DNA of 22,206 bases from Spirochaetia bacterium (GCA_025997795.1 BNVB01000041.1:1-22206), one strand, 5' to 3'. Shown: positions 1-7,612, numbered from the stretch's first letter. The notes: a model not told the origin generated them from the letters alone. Numbers and translations: made by a program.

Positions 1-61
1 CCCCATGTGTACCCCCGGCTGCCGCGGGTTAAAGTCCGATGGCGCCGGGTTTAGTGTATGG

Positions 62-120
62 GCTACGGTAAGATTTTAACGTGAGGAATTCGATGCGCTA
101 TGGTAAGATTTAACGTGAAG
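62..120 (+). promoter_or_regulatory. Pair of direct repeats upstream of the ABC-importer promoter
   Basis: Two near-identical copies of about 24 nt, at 62-85 and 97-120, share the core GGTAAGATTT(T)AACGTGA. They begin 35 bp apart. With a transcription start predicted near 168 their centres fall near -94 and -60, which are typical positions for upstream activator sites. The repeat is seen directly; the operator role is inferred from placement. Confidence 0.5.
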
Positions 121-132
121 CAATGCGTTTTG

Positions 133-161
133 TTGACTAAACCTGGCAAACGGGGTATACT
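133..161 (+). promoter_or_regulatory. Sigma-70 promoter for the amino-acid ABC importer
   Basis: The -35 TTGACT (133-138) and -10 TATACT (156-161) are separated by exactly 17 bp, each one mismatch from consensus. The predicted start near 168 gives a leader of about 30 nt that contains the strong AAGGAGG at 184-190. Confidence 0.75.
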
Positions 162-197
162 GCCCATGGTTTATCGTATAGTTAAGGAGGAATGATG

Positions 198-1013
198 ATG
201 AACAGAAAAACGGCCCTGCTGGGCCTCGCGGTAGTTTTGGCCTGCCTTGGTCTGGCGGCCTGTAGTAAACCAAAACCAGGAACAGGGCTTACCCTCAAAG
301 ACGGCGTCCTGATGATAGGCATGGAAATAGGGTACCCCCCTATGGAATACTTCGATACCGATGGTAAAACTCCCATCGGCTTTGATGTAGAAATGGGCAA
401 GGCTGTGGCTGCCAAAATGGGACTCCAGGTAGAATTTGTTGATACCGCCTGGGACGGCATCTTTGCCGGGGTTGATACGGCAAAGTACGATTGCATTATG
501 TCGTCAGTAACCTATACCCAGGAACGGGCGGCCAACTTTAACTTTACCAAACCCTATGCGGCCAACTCCCAGCTTTTGGTAGTTCGCAAGGATTCAGCGG
601 TAAAACCCAAAAGCCTGGACGATGTGGTGGGACTGCGGCTTACCTATCAGGCAGAAACCACTTCCAACACGCTGGCCGATGAATGGATTGCAAAAACTAA
701 GGCGATTATTGATACCTTTGAATACGACAAGGTGATGAACTGCTTTGATGAGCTTACCCTTAACCGGGTTGATGTTATCCTTGTAGACAGTGTGGTTGCC
801 GCCGAGTATCTTTCCCGGCCCAATAATCCTTTTGAAATTTCCGCCGAAGTCAGCAATGACGAAGTGCTTGCGGTCTGCATCAAAAAGGGAAACGATGCCC
901 TGACAGCGGCTCTGGACAAAGCCCTGGACGATCTCTATGCCGATAGGACCCTCCAGCAGATTTCCCAGAAAATTTTTGGTACTGACGTGGTTACCAGCGC
1001 CAGAAACCAGTAG
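198..1013 (+). CDS. Amino-acid ABC transporter substrate-binding lipoprotein
   Basis: Solute-binding protein family 3 (polar amino acids), expected to capture an amino acid outside the inner membrane and deliver it to the permease encoded next. Three ATGs lie in a row at 192, 195 and 198. The third is chosen because AAGGAGG ends at 190, giving a 7-nt spacing, and it yields 271 residues. The N-terminus is basic (NRK), then hydrophobic, then a lipobox LAAC with the lipidated Cys at residue 22. The mature part opens with a family-like stretch (IGYPPMEYFD, GFDVEMGKAVA) and continues with the ligand-pocket region DTAWDGIFAGV and TYTQERAANFNFTKPY. The substrate cannot be assigned; Glu/Gln, Arg or Lys are all possible. 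It is first in a three-gene operon behind a good promoter and is followed by a strong stem-loop that may favour its expression over the downstream genes. Confidence 0.93.
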   Translation: MNRKTALLGLAVVLACLGLAACSKPKPGTGLTLKDGVLMIGMEIGYPPMEYFDTDGKTPIGFDVEMGKAVAAKMGLQVEFVDTAWDGIFAGVDTAKYDCIMSSVTYTQERAANFNFTKPYAANSQLLVVRKDSAVKPKSLDDVVGLRLTYQAETTSNTLADEWIAKTKAIIDTFEYDKVMNCFDELTLNRVDVILVDSVVAAEYLSRPNNPFEISAEVSNDEVLAVCIKKGNDALTAALDKALDDLYADRTLQQISQKIFGTDVVTSARNQ

Positions 1014-1027
1014 CATAAATGGAAAGC

Positions 1028-1061
1028 CTTTATATAGTTAACTTACGTTAACTATATAAAG
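1028..1061 (+). promoter_or_regulatory. Perfect 15-bp stem-loop between binding protein and permease genes
   Basis: CTTTATATAGTTAAC (1028-1042) and its exact reverse complement (1047-1061) flank a TTAC loop. No U-tract follows, so it does not look like an intrinsic terminator. By analogy with other binding-protein-dependent importers it may protect the upstream mRNA 3' end and so raise the yield of binding protein relative to the membrane subunits. That role is inferred. Confidence 0.65.
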
Positions 1062-1085
1062 CATCCTCAACCAATCGGGAGTTTC

Positions 1086-1745
1086 ATGGCAATCATACAA
1101 AGAATGATCGACTGGGTTCCGCCGCTTCTTGACGGCGCCAGGGTCACTATTTCCCTTACCATTGTGTCAGTATCTGCGGGACTTATTTTAAGCCTGTTTC
1201 TTGCCCTGGGAAAAATGTCCAAGCGGGTTCTTCCCAACAAGATTTGTTCCGCCTATATCTTCTTTTTCCGGGGTACCCCCCTCTTGATGCAGTTGTACTT
1301 TATCTACTTTGGTCTGCCCCAGATTACCCCGCTCCTTACCATTAACAACCGGTTCATCGCCGCTTTTATCGCCTTTAGCCTTAATTCGGCGGCCTACTGT
1401 GCAGAGATTATCCGGGCGGCGATCCAGAGCATTGATAAGGGTCAGTTCGAGGCGGCAAAGGCATTACGCATGTCCTATGCCCATACCATGTCCCTGGTAA
1501 TTATTCCCCAGTCAATCAGGCGGCTTATTCCGCCGGTGGGTAATGAATTTATCATGATGCTTAAGGATGCTTCCCTGGTGTCGATCATTGCGCTGACCGA
1601 CATAACCAAACAAACCAGATCCATTCAGTCCTCTACCGCATCGTCCATGGTATACATACCGGCAATGATTCTTTACCTTATCATCACTGCGATTTTTACT
1701 TTTGTTTTCCATAAACTGGAAAAGAAATATTCGGTATATCTTTAG
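1086..1745 (+). CDS. Amino-acid ABC transporter permease
   Basis: Inner-membrane channel subunit of the polar amino-acid uptake family (His/Glu/Gln/Arg/opine type), 219 residues, the usual length. The start region VPPLLDGARVTISLTIVSVSAG is typical of this family and is followed by several hydrophobic segments. The EAA loop that contacts the ATPase is clear in the C-terminal half: EAAKALRMSYAHTMSLVIIP followed by a conserved region with PPVGNEFIMMLKDASL. A short SD GGGAG (1077-1081) precedes the ATG by 4 nt. Only one permease gene is present, so the channel is probably a homodimer. It sits between the binding protein and the ATPase in the same orientation, so the three form one importer. Confidence 0.93.
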   Translation: MAIIQRMIDWVPPLLDGARVTISLTIVSVSAGLILSLFLALGKMSKRVLPNKICSAYIFFFRGTPLLMQLYFIYFGLPQITPLLTINNRFIAAFIAFSLNSAAYCAEIIRAAIQSIDKGQFEAAKALRMSYAHTMSLVIIPQSIRRLIPPVGNEFIMMLKDASLVSIIALTDITKQTRSIQSSTASSMVYIPAMILYLIITAIFTFVFHKLEKKYSVYL

Positions 1746-1769
1746 CGCCGTCTAACCGGGAGTTTATCT

Positions 1770-2546
1770 ATGTCCATGATTAAGACCGTCGATATCAGCA
1801 AAACCTTCCACGGTAAAAACGGAAGGGAACCTCTGGAGGTGCTTAAGCAAGTATCCCTTACGGTGGAACAAAAGGAAGTGGTCTGCATCATAGGGCCGTC
1901 CGGGGCGGGAAAATCAACCTACCTGCGAACCCTTAACCGGCTGGAAACCATCGACTCGGGTAAAATCTATGTGGAAGACAAACTGCTCTTTGACTGCCAT
2001 AACGGGGTAAACGCCGTTCATCTTTCCCACCAGGAACTTAATGCGTCACTTCTGGAAGTGGGCATGGTTTTCCAGAACTTTAACCTTTTCCCCCATAAAA
2101 CCACCGTGGAAAACCTTATGTTGGCTCCGGTACATGTACGGAAAATTCCGCCCGAAGCGGCCCGGGGAAAGGCCCTGCAGCTTCTGGACCGGGTTGGGCT
2201 TTCCGACAAGGTGGATGCATATCCTGCCCAGCTTTCCGGGGGCCAGCAGCAACGGGTGGCCATTGCCCGGGCCCTGGCTATGGAGCCGAGGATAATGCTG
2301 TTTGACGAACCCACCAGCGCCCTGGATCCGGAACTGGTGGGAGAAGTTCTGGCGGTTATGAAAAGCCTTGCCCAGGGGGGAATGACCATGCTGGTGGTTA
2401 CCCACGAAATGGGCTTTGCCCGGGAAGCGGCGGACAAGGTAGTGGTTATGTTCGAAGGCCGGATCATCGAAGCGGACAAGCCGGAAAAGATCTTTACCAA
2501 CCCCACCCATGACAGGACCAGACAGTTTTTACAGAGTGTGCTATAA
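1770..2546 (+). CDS. Amino-acid ABC transporter ATP-binding protein
   Basis: Cytoplasmic ATPase that powers the importer, GlnQ/HisP type, 258 residues. All nucleotide-binding motifs are intact: Walker A GPSGAGKST (42-50), Q-loop VFQNFNLFP (Q102), signature LSGGQQQR (155-162), Walker B IMLFDEPTSALD (175-186) and switch His in VVTHEMGF (H212). Residues about 72-97 form a segment somewhat longer than in typical GlnQ, as in HisP-like members. GGGAG (1758-1762) sits 7 nt before the ATG; an in-frame ATG two codons downstream is less well spaced. Its stop codon lies inside a TATAAT that probably serves as -10 for the next gene. Confidence 0.94.
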   Translation: MSMIKTVDISKTFHGKNGREPLEVLKQVSLTVEQKEVVCIIGPSGAGKSTYLRTLNRLETIDSGKIYVEDKLLFDCHNGVNAVHLSHQELNASLLEVGMVFQNFNLFPHKTTVENLMLAPVHVRKIPPEAARGKALQLLDRVGLSDKVDAYPAQLSGGQQQRVAIARALAMEPRIMLFDEPTSALDPELVGEVLAVMKSLAQGGMTMLVVTHEMGFAREAADKVVVMFEGRIIEADKPEKIFTNPTHDRTRQFLQSVL

Positions 2547-2547
2547 T
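2519..2547 (+). promoter_or_regulatory. Extended -10 promoter overlapping the ATPase stop codon
   Basis: TGCTATAAT (2539-2547) is a perfect extended -10. CAGACA lies 17 bp upstream (2519-2524) and matches four of six -35 bases. The TAA of the ATPase gene is within the TATAAT. Transcription would start near 2554, only about 7 nt before the ATG at 2561, and no Shine-Dalgarno is present. This would uncouple the phospholipid genes from the importer. It is a sequence match only. Confidence 0.55.
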
Positions 2548-2560
2548 TTTTTTTGCAGCA

Positions 2561-3811
2561 ATGGATATTTTTACAACACTGAACCAATATGTGCAATTTT
2601 ATCCTCTTGCAGCCCTGGTTGGACTGCTTTTGGCGGGATTTAATATACCGGTATCCGAGGATCTCGTTATTATTACCGGAGCCCTCCTAAGCCAGGGAAC
2701 TCCAAGCATTCTTGTACCAAGTCTTTTGACGATTTATGCGGGTGTTATTGCCAGCGATTTTGGGTCTTATTATCTGGGAACCCTGGTACGGAAGGGCGCA
2801 ATCAGGGCAAAATTTATTGCCGCCCTGCTTTCGCCAAAAAACCTGGATCAGGTTCACCGGCATCTGGACAAACACGGTTTCCTTACTTTTATCATCTGCC
2901 GTTTTATTCCCTTTGGTGTACGAAATACCCTGTTTATGGGTTCGGGTTTTTTGGGGCTGCCCCTCCGCCGTTTTGCCCTCTACGACATTATCGCAGCCCT
3001 AATCAGCACCAATACGCTTTTTTTTCTGGCCTACCAGTTTGGCGATGATGTACGGAACCCCATCCGGGTAGCGGGCATTGTCCTCTTTATCCTGCTGTTT
3101 TTAGCTATCCTGGCCCTGGTGATCCGTTTTCTGGTACGGCATTTTCCCATTACTCCCTACGGCCTGCCCCAGGCGGCTGTGTTCCCTTCTATTACTGCTG
3201 TTATCATGGCGGCGCTGTTAATTGTTTTTTGTCCCGCCCCCTGGCTTATTCCTTTGGAGGCGGCGCTGTTTCTTGTTCTCCTTTGGATGCTGTCGTTTTT
3301 TAGGAACCCTCCCCGGAAAATTGTCATGGATGAATCGGCGCTGCTCTCTCCGGCAGACGGTAAAGTTACGGACATTACCGAAGTAAAGGATGATGAATTG
3401 GGGCCGCTTTTGCGGATAGGCATATTTTTGAGTATCTTTAATGTTCATCTTAACCGCGCCCCCTGTTCTGTTAAGGTGGAACGGATTACCTATAAAAAGG
3501 GGCTGTTCAAAGATGCCCGGTCCCCCGATTCAACCAGGGTGAATGAATCCAATACCCTCTTTATGACACGCCTGGCCGAACCAAAGATACCGCTTCTGGT
3601 GCGGCAGGTAAGCGGGGCCATTGCCCGGCACATTGTCTGTAAAGTAAAAGAACAGGGCGAATTAAAACAGGGAGAACTTTTTGGCATGATCAAATTTGGT
3701 TCCCGTACGGAGCTTTATATTCCCGCTCATTCCAGCTATGAAGCGGCGGTAAAACCCGGCGATATAGTCCGCGCAGGACTTACCGTGCTGGCAAGGTACC
3801 GCAATGGCTAA
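2561..3811 (+). CDS. DedA-phosphatidylserine decarboxylase fusion protein
   Basis: Single 416-residue reading frame with two domains. Residues about 1-190 are a DedA/VTT (SNARE-associated) membrane domain: hydrophobic helices, PVSEDLVIITGALL near 30-43, and the family motif CRFIPFGVR at 113-121. Residues about 205-416 are a short, archaeal/PSD-A-type phosphatidylserine decarboxylase, with a membrane hairpin (206-245), SPADGKV (263-269), IFNVHLNRAP (H296) and FGS (379-381). In this family the chain self-cleaves between G380 and S381 so that Ser becomes the pyruvoyl cofactor. It would convert phosphatidylserine to phosphatidylethanolamine at the inner membrane. The next gene, phosphatidylserine synthase, overlaps by 8 bp and supplies the substrate. 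DedA relatives move lipids across membranes, so the fusion suggests coupled synthesis and transbilayer transfer, which is inferred. No SD is visible. No stop or frameshift separates the domains. Confidence 0.88.
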   Translation: MDIFTTLNQYVQFYPLAALVGLLLAGFNIPVSEDLVIITGALLSQGTPSILVPSLLTIYAGVIASDFGSYYLGTLVRKGAIRAKFIAALLSPKNLDQVHRHLDKHGFLTFIICRFIPFGVRNTLFMGSGFLGLPLRRFALYDIIAALISTNTLFFLAYQFGDDVRNPIRVAGIVLFILLFLAILALVIRFLVRHFPITPYGLPQAAVFPSITAVIMAALLIVFCPAPWLIPLEAALFLVLLWMLSFFRNPPRKIVMDESALLSPADGKVTDITEVKDDELGPLLRIGIFLSIFNVHLNRAPCSVKVERITYKKGLFKDARSPDSTRVNESNTLFMTRLAEPKIPLLVRQVSGAIARHIVCKVKEQGELKQGELFGMIKFGSRTELYIPAHSSYEAAVKPGDIVRAGLTVLARYRNG

Positions 3812-4721
3812 TCAATTAAACAGGCAAACGGCCAATTCCCGGACAAGGCGAAAAACGACGCTCCATAAACGGAAACGGCTTAAATACATTGCCGTACTGC
3901 CCACGGCGGTTACCCTGGTAAACGCACTCTGCGGTTTTTTGTCGATTGTATACGCAAGCCGGGGGCCGCTCTTTTTTCGCGTATCCGGTTATCTAATCGT
4001 CCTTGCCATGATTGCCGACATCTTTGACGGCCAGGTTGCCCGGTGGAGCGGGTCTGCCTCCGGTTTTGGCGGCCAGCTCGACAGCCTTTCCGATGTCTTA
4101 AGCTTCGGCGCCGCTCCGGCTTTTTTGATGTTTAAGGTAATGGAATTCCACCTTGGGCTGGAAGCATCCACAAGAAAATTCTTTTTTCCCGCATCCCTTT
4201 GGAAAGCCTTCCCTCAGGATAGTCCCCAACTGGCCCAATTGGCGGGCAGGTGGGTGCTTTTTACGGCGATTTTTTATGTACTCTGCGCCATAATACGGCT
4301 GGCCAGGTTTAATGTAGAAAACGATACGGATGTTTCCGCCCACCAGAATTTTGCCGGCCTTCCTTCTCCGGCAGCTGCGGGGGTAGTGGTCAGCCTGGTG
4401 ATTTTCCAGGAAGATTTTCTGGTTCACCTGGGATCCCGCCTGCCGGAATTTTCCACCACCCTCATAGACATTACCCGGTGGATCCTTCCGCTGGCGGTTC
4501 TTGCCAGCGGTATCCTGATGGTAACCCGGATACGGTACTCCCATTTGGCTAATAAACTGCTGCGGGGAAAGAAAAATTTTGTTACCGTACTGCTGGTCCT
4601 CTTTGCCGTTTTTTTGGCAGTATGGAATATTGAACTTGCCCTAATCCTGGGTTTTTGGGGTTTTGCCGCCGCCGGAGTTATCCGCGAACTTTTTGGCCGT
4701 GTATTCCGGAAGCATATTTGA
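3804..4721 (+). CDS. pssA: CDP-diacylglycerol-serine O-phosphatidyltransferase
   Basis: Integral membrane enzyme of the CDP-alcohol phosphatidyltransferase family, 305 residues, that would join CDP-diacylglycerol and serine to give phosphatidylserine. The complete catalytic signature D-x2-DG-x2-AR-x8-G-x3-D-x3-D is present at 72-97 (D72, D75, G76, A79, R80, G89, D93, D97). A basic N-terminus (about residues 6-27, rich in Arg and Lys) precedes the first membrane segment (VTLVNALCGFLSIVYA), and further hydrophobic segments follow to the C-terminus. The serine assignment, rather than glycerol phosphate or inositol, rests on the overlap with a phosphatidylserine decarboxylase gene and on the PssA-like N-terminal region. 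The start overlaps the preceding gene by 8 bp, implying translational coupling; no strong SD is seen. Confidence 0.88.
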   Translation: MANQLNRQTANSRTRRKTTLHKRKRLKYIAVLPTAVTLVNALCGFLSIVYASRGPLFFRVSGYLIVLAMIADIFDGQVARWSGSASGFGGQLDSLSDVLSFGAAPAFLMFKVMEFHLGLEASTRKFFFPASLWKAFPQDSPQLAQLAGRWVLFTAIFYVLCAIIRLARFNVENDTDVSAHQNFAGLPSPAAAGVVVSLVIFQEDFLVHLGSRLPEFSTTLIDITRWILPLAVLASGILMVTRIRYSHLANKLLRGKKNFVTVLLVLFAVFLAVWNIELALILGFWGFAAAGVIRELFGRVFRKHI

Positions 4722-4730
4722 TGTTACAAT
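4722..4730 (+). promoter_or_regulatory. Possible extended -10 element for the hemerythrin gene
   Basis: TGTTACAAT combines an extended -10 TG with TACAAT, one mismatch from consensus, just after the pssA stop. No convincing -35 lies 16-18 bp upstream. The element would give a very short leader containing AGGAGA (4736-4741). Confidence 0.3.
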
Positions 4731-4747
4731 GAAATAGGAGAGAAACC

Positions 4748-5155
4748 ATGGAAGAAAATTCTGTTTTCTGGGATGATGCTTATTCGGTAGGTTTTGATAC
4801 GATCGATGAGCAGCACAAAGAACTGGTGCGGATGACCAACCTGCTTTTTGAGGGGTGCAAACAGGGAAGCACCTCGGCGGATGTGGCTCTTATGAAGACC
4901 ATCCGGAGTGCGGTGGAATATGCCCAGACGCATTTTTATACAGAAGAAAAGTATATGAAACAGGTGAATTATCCCGATTTGCCAGCCCACAAAGAAGAGC
5001 ACACTACTTTTGTTTCCACTGTATTACAGGCTGTTAAAGAATTTGAGGAAGGAAAATCGGAACCCATAGCCCTGGCCCGGTTCCTGAAACAGTGGCTCCT
5101 TAACCACATTGCCGGATCGGACAAAAAATACGCTCCCTATCTTGCCGGGCTGTAA
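4748..5155 (+). CDS. Bacteriohemerythrin
   Basis: Stand-alone hemerythrin, 135 residues, expected to bind O2 reversibly at a non-haem di-iron centre in the cytoplasm. All seven usual iron ligands are identifiable: H23 (DEQHKEL), H62 and E66 (HFYTEE), H81 and H85 (HKEEH), H120 and D125 (NHIAGSD). The ending KKYAPYL is also typical of the family. AGGAGA at 4736-4741 gives a good SD for the ATG. In an anaerobe or microaerophile such a protein would scavenge, sense or deliver oxygen; no partner gene here decides which. It has its own possible promoter and does not appear linked to the phospholipid genes by function. Confidence 0.93.
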   Translation: MEENSVFWDDAYSVGFDTIDEQHKELVRMTNLLFEGCKQGSTSADVALMKTIRSAVEYAQTHFYTEEKYMKQVNYPDLPAHKEEHTTFVSTVLQAVKEFEEGKSEPIALARFLKQWLLNHIAGSDKKYAPYLAGL

Positions 5156-5171
5156 TATGTTGTACTAAAGC

Positions 5172-6386
5172 ATGATTGTAACGGTTCTTGTTATCATCGT
5201 TCTGGCAGCTGGTTTCCCTTTCTTTTTTTTAATGGCGGCCCTGGCCGGAGATATCTTTTTTATACTGCTCTGTATTTTTTACCCCCTGGCGATTGCTACC
5301 CTGATCTGCTGGAACAAACGAACTAAAGCGGTTTTTATTCCGCTGGCGCTTACGATCATTACCATAGGAATAGCGGGAGGAAGAATACTCTACAACGACT
5401 ATGTGCGGGAACTGACATCCATAGACGAACGGGATATGCGCCTTTATCAGTATATTCCTTTTGGGTATCCCCCTGAAGGGCAAAAGCTTGCCCGGCTTGA
5501 CGACACTACGGTTCTAACGTTCAAGAATCTTGATCCCGCCGTGCTTCCCCGGATGGACGGCGCCACTGCCCTGTACCCGGTTTATGCCGCTTTTGCACAG
5601 GCCCTTTATCCTGCGCCTGCCAAAACCGAAGAGCCCGATAAATTCAACTATTATCCAGGGGACAATAGCAGCTTTACCAGATGTTCCGGAACCGGTGAGG
5701 CCTACGACAGACTGCTAAAAATATCGGAAGATGAAACACTTCCGGATATTATTTTTTGCGCCCGTCCTTCCGGAGCACAGCTTGAAAAGGCCGCCGCTGC
5801 GGGCATGGAATTTACCTTAACTCCCATAGGCCGGGAAGCATTCGTGTTTTTTGTCAATCACCGGAATCCGGTAAACGATATCACTATAGAATCAATCAAG
5901 GGAATTTATTCGGGAACGATAAAAAACTGGAAAAAATTGGGAGGAAAAAACCAGTCCATACGGCCTTTCCAGCGGCCGGAAAATTCCGGAAGCCAAACAA
6001 TCCTGGAAGCGCTTATGGAAGGTACTCCTATTGTAAAACCCCGCATGGAAGAAGTGGCGGAAGGCATGGGCGGCATGATCCGCCGGGTTGCGGGGTACCG
6101 GAACTTTAACAATGCCATAGGGTATTCATTTTTATTTTTTGCCTCCGTCATGGCTCCGAATGACGATATTAAAATACTCGCCGTCAACGGCGTAGTTCCA
6201 TCCCGGGAAACTATCCGGGACGGAACGTATCCTTTTAGCCAGGTTTTTTACGCTGTTACCCTGGCGGGGGAAGCGAAGGATGAAATGGCAAAGATCCGGC
6301 AGGAATATACCCGGGCGTTTATTGACTGGATCCTTTCCGATGAAGGCCAGACCCTAATCGAAAAATGCGGTTATACCCGGCTTTAA
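5172..6386 (+). CDS. Membrane-anchored PstS-like substrate-binding protein
   Basis: 404 residues. The N-terminal 75 residues are very hydrophobic and look like about three membrane segments instead of a cleavable signal peptide. From about residue 130 the protein resembles the PstS/PBP-like family: YPVYAAFAQALYP, a low-identity middle, then EAFVFFVNHRNPVNDITIESIKGIYSGTIKNWKKLGG, and an end (LIEKCGYTRL) typical of that fold. The family usually binds phosphate or other oxyanions outside the cell for an ABC importer. No pstC, pstA or pstB gene is nearby, so transport is not established; sensing or cell-envelope roles are possible. The start has no clear SD and lies 16 bp after the hemerythrin stop. 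The downstream gene begins 13 bp later, so the two may be cotranscribed. Confidence 0.8.
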   Translation: MIVTVLVIIVLAAGFPFFFLMAALAGDIFFILLCIFYPLAIATLICWNKRTKAVFIPLALTIITIGIAGGRILYNDYVRELTSIDERDMRLYQYIPFGYPPEGQKLARLDDTTVLTFKNLDPAVLPRMDGATALYPVYAAFAQALYPAPAKTEEPDKFNYYPGDNSSFTRCSGTGEAYDRLLKISEDETLPDIIFCARPSGAQLEKAAAAGMEFTLTPIGREAFVFFVNHRNPVNDITIESIKGIYSGTIKNWKKLGGKNQSIRPFQRPENSGSQTILEALMEGTPIVKPRMEEVAEGMGGMIRRVAGYRNFNNAIGYSFLFFASVMAPNDDIKILAVNGVVPSRETIRDGTYPFSQVFYAVTLAGEAKDEMAKIRQEYTRAFIDWILSDEGQTLIEKCGYTRL

Positions 6387-6399
6387 TTGGCACGGTACC

Positions 6400-7590
6400 A
6401 TGCGGGAATTACCTTATAAAAACCCTTATACCCTTAAGTACGCTTCTTCCATTACGGAATTTTCCGCCGCCCAATGGAACAGCCTTGTAACAGATGAAAC
6501 CATTCCCTTTCTGGAATGGGAATGGCTTGCGGCGTTGGAATGTTCCGGCAGCGCCTCTCCCGAAACAGGGTGGAATCCCTTCCATATTTCGCTCTGGAAA
6601 AAAGATACACTTCTGGCGGCGGCTCCCCTGTACCTCAAAAATCACAGCGACGGTGAATTTGTCTGGGATTACTTTTGGGCAGAAGCGGCCGCTTCCATGG
6701 GGAGGCCATGGTACCCCAAGCTGGTGGGAACGGTACCCGCTACTCCGGCGGAGGGCTACCGCTTCCTCTTTGCCCCGGAAGAAGATGCGGCGGCGCTGAA
6801 TGCCAAGCTTTTGGATGTGCTGGAAAATCTTTGCCGGAAAAGCGGCATCCAGGGGATGCATTTTCTGTTTACCGATCCTGCCTGGGCCGCCTGGCCCGGA
6901 TCGCTTCTGGAACGATCCTACAGCGGCTGGAAACATTCCCGCTTTGTTTGGGAAAATACAACGGCCAGCTTTGAGGAATATCTTTCCGGTTTTAACAAAA
7001 ACCAGCGAAAAAATATCCGTAAGGAATATCACCGCCATAAAGAGCAGGGAATAGAACTAGACATGGTTGAGGGGAACAGCGCGGACAGGGTTTATTTTGA
7101 CCGGGCCTTTGAATTGTACTGCCGTACCAATGATAAATTTATCCCCTGGGATGCCCGCTGGGTTAACGGGGATTTTTTCCGTCTTATTGAACAGCATTTT
7201 CGCCACAGAACAATTTTTTCCGAAGCCCGCCGGAAACAAGCGGAAACCACGGCCCTGGCAATGATGTTTCGTAAAGGGGACAGGCTTTGGGGCCGTTATT
7301 GGGGAACCTACGAAACGGTTAAGGATCTTCACTTTGCCGTTTGTTACTATGCTCCCATGGATTATTGTATACAGGAAGGGATACGCTATTTTGATCCCGG
7401 CATCGGTTCGCCGCACAAAATACGCCGGGGTTTCCGGGCGGCCTTTGATACAAGTTACCACAGCTTTTTCGATCCTGTTCTGGAAACACTTTTTAGAACC
7501 AACATTGACGCGGTAAATTGTTATGAAGAAGAAAACATAACAGCCCTTAATGCGGGACTGCCATTTTACCGTGGGCCAAAAACCCCGTAA
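6400..7590 (+). CDS. FemAB/GNAT-like protein (peptidogalycan biosynthesis family)
   Basis: 396-residue protein of the COG3146/FemAB_like family (older name DUF482), which has a GNAT-type fold. Family landmarks seen are FLEWEWLAALECSGSASPETGWNPFHIS near the N-terminus, the YLSGFNKNQRKNIRKEYHR region in the middle, and YFDPGIGSPHKIRRGF close to the C-terminus. Members are presumed acyl- or aminoacyltransferases acting on a cell-envelope or small-molecule acceptor; the substrate is not known and is not assigned here. No SD is obvious at 6400. The stop codon is within a hairpin, and the last 51 bases of this end, through 7612, recur with an insertion at 9170-9242. Confidence 0.8.
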   Translation: MRELPYKNPYTLKYASSITEFSAAQWNSLVTDETIPFLEWEWLAALECSGSASPETGWNPFHISLWKKDTLLAAAPLYLKNHSDGEFVWDYFWAEAAASMGRPWYPKLVGTVPATPAEGYRFLFAPEEDAAALNAKLLDVLENLCRKSGIQGMHFLFTDPAWAAWPGSLLERSYSGWKHSRFVWENTTASFEEYLSGFNKNQRKNIRKEYHRHKEQGIELDMVEGNSADRVYFDRAFELYCRTNDKFIPWDARWVNGDFFRLIEQHFRHRTIFSEARRKQAETTALAMMFRKGDRLWGRYWGTYETVKDLHFAVCYYAPMDYCIQEGIRYFDPGIGSPHKIRRGFRAAFDTSYHSFFDPVLETLFRTNIDAVNCYEEENITALNAGLPFYRGPKTP

Positions 7591-7612
7591 TTCCTTACAA
7601 AGTAAGGAATTA
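7562..7612. repeat. Left copy of a duplicated segment (direct repeat A)
   Basis: This stretch, the last codons of the FemAB-like gene plus its hairpin, recurs at 9170-9242. The first 13 bases are identical, the right copy then has 22 extra bases, and the last 38 bases match at 35 positions. The two copies bound a segment of about 1.6 kb holding a toxin-antitoxin pair. Confidence 0.7.
7588..7612. terminator. Hairpin at the end of the FemAB-like gene
   Basis: TAATTCCTTAC and its exact reverse complement form an 11-bp stem with an AAA loop (7599-7601). The gene's stop codon is the first three bases. On + it is followed by TAGGTCATCTTTTG, only a weak U-tract. Read on -, the stem is followed by CGGGGTTTTT. 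A bidirectional terminator between convergent genes is the likely origin. Confidence 0.45.

Noticed and set aside
1..57. GC-rich inverted pieces (CCCGG, CGCGGG) as a terminator of an upstream gene
   Set aside because: The stems are short and imperfect and no T-run follows; the upstream gene is outside the window.
4098..4544. 148-residue open frame on - opposite pssA
   Set aside because: Antisense to the intact CDP-alcohol phosphotransferase frame, and no independent start signal.
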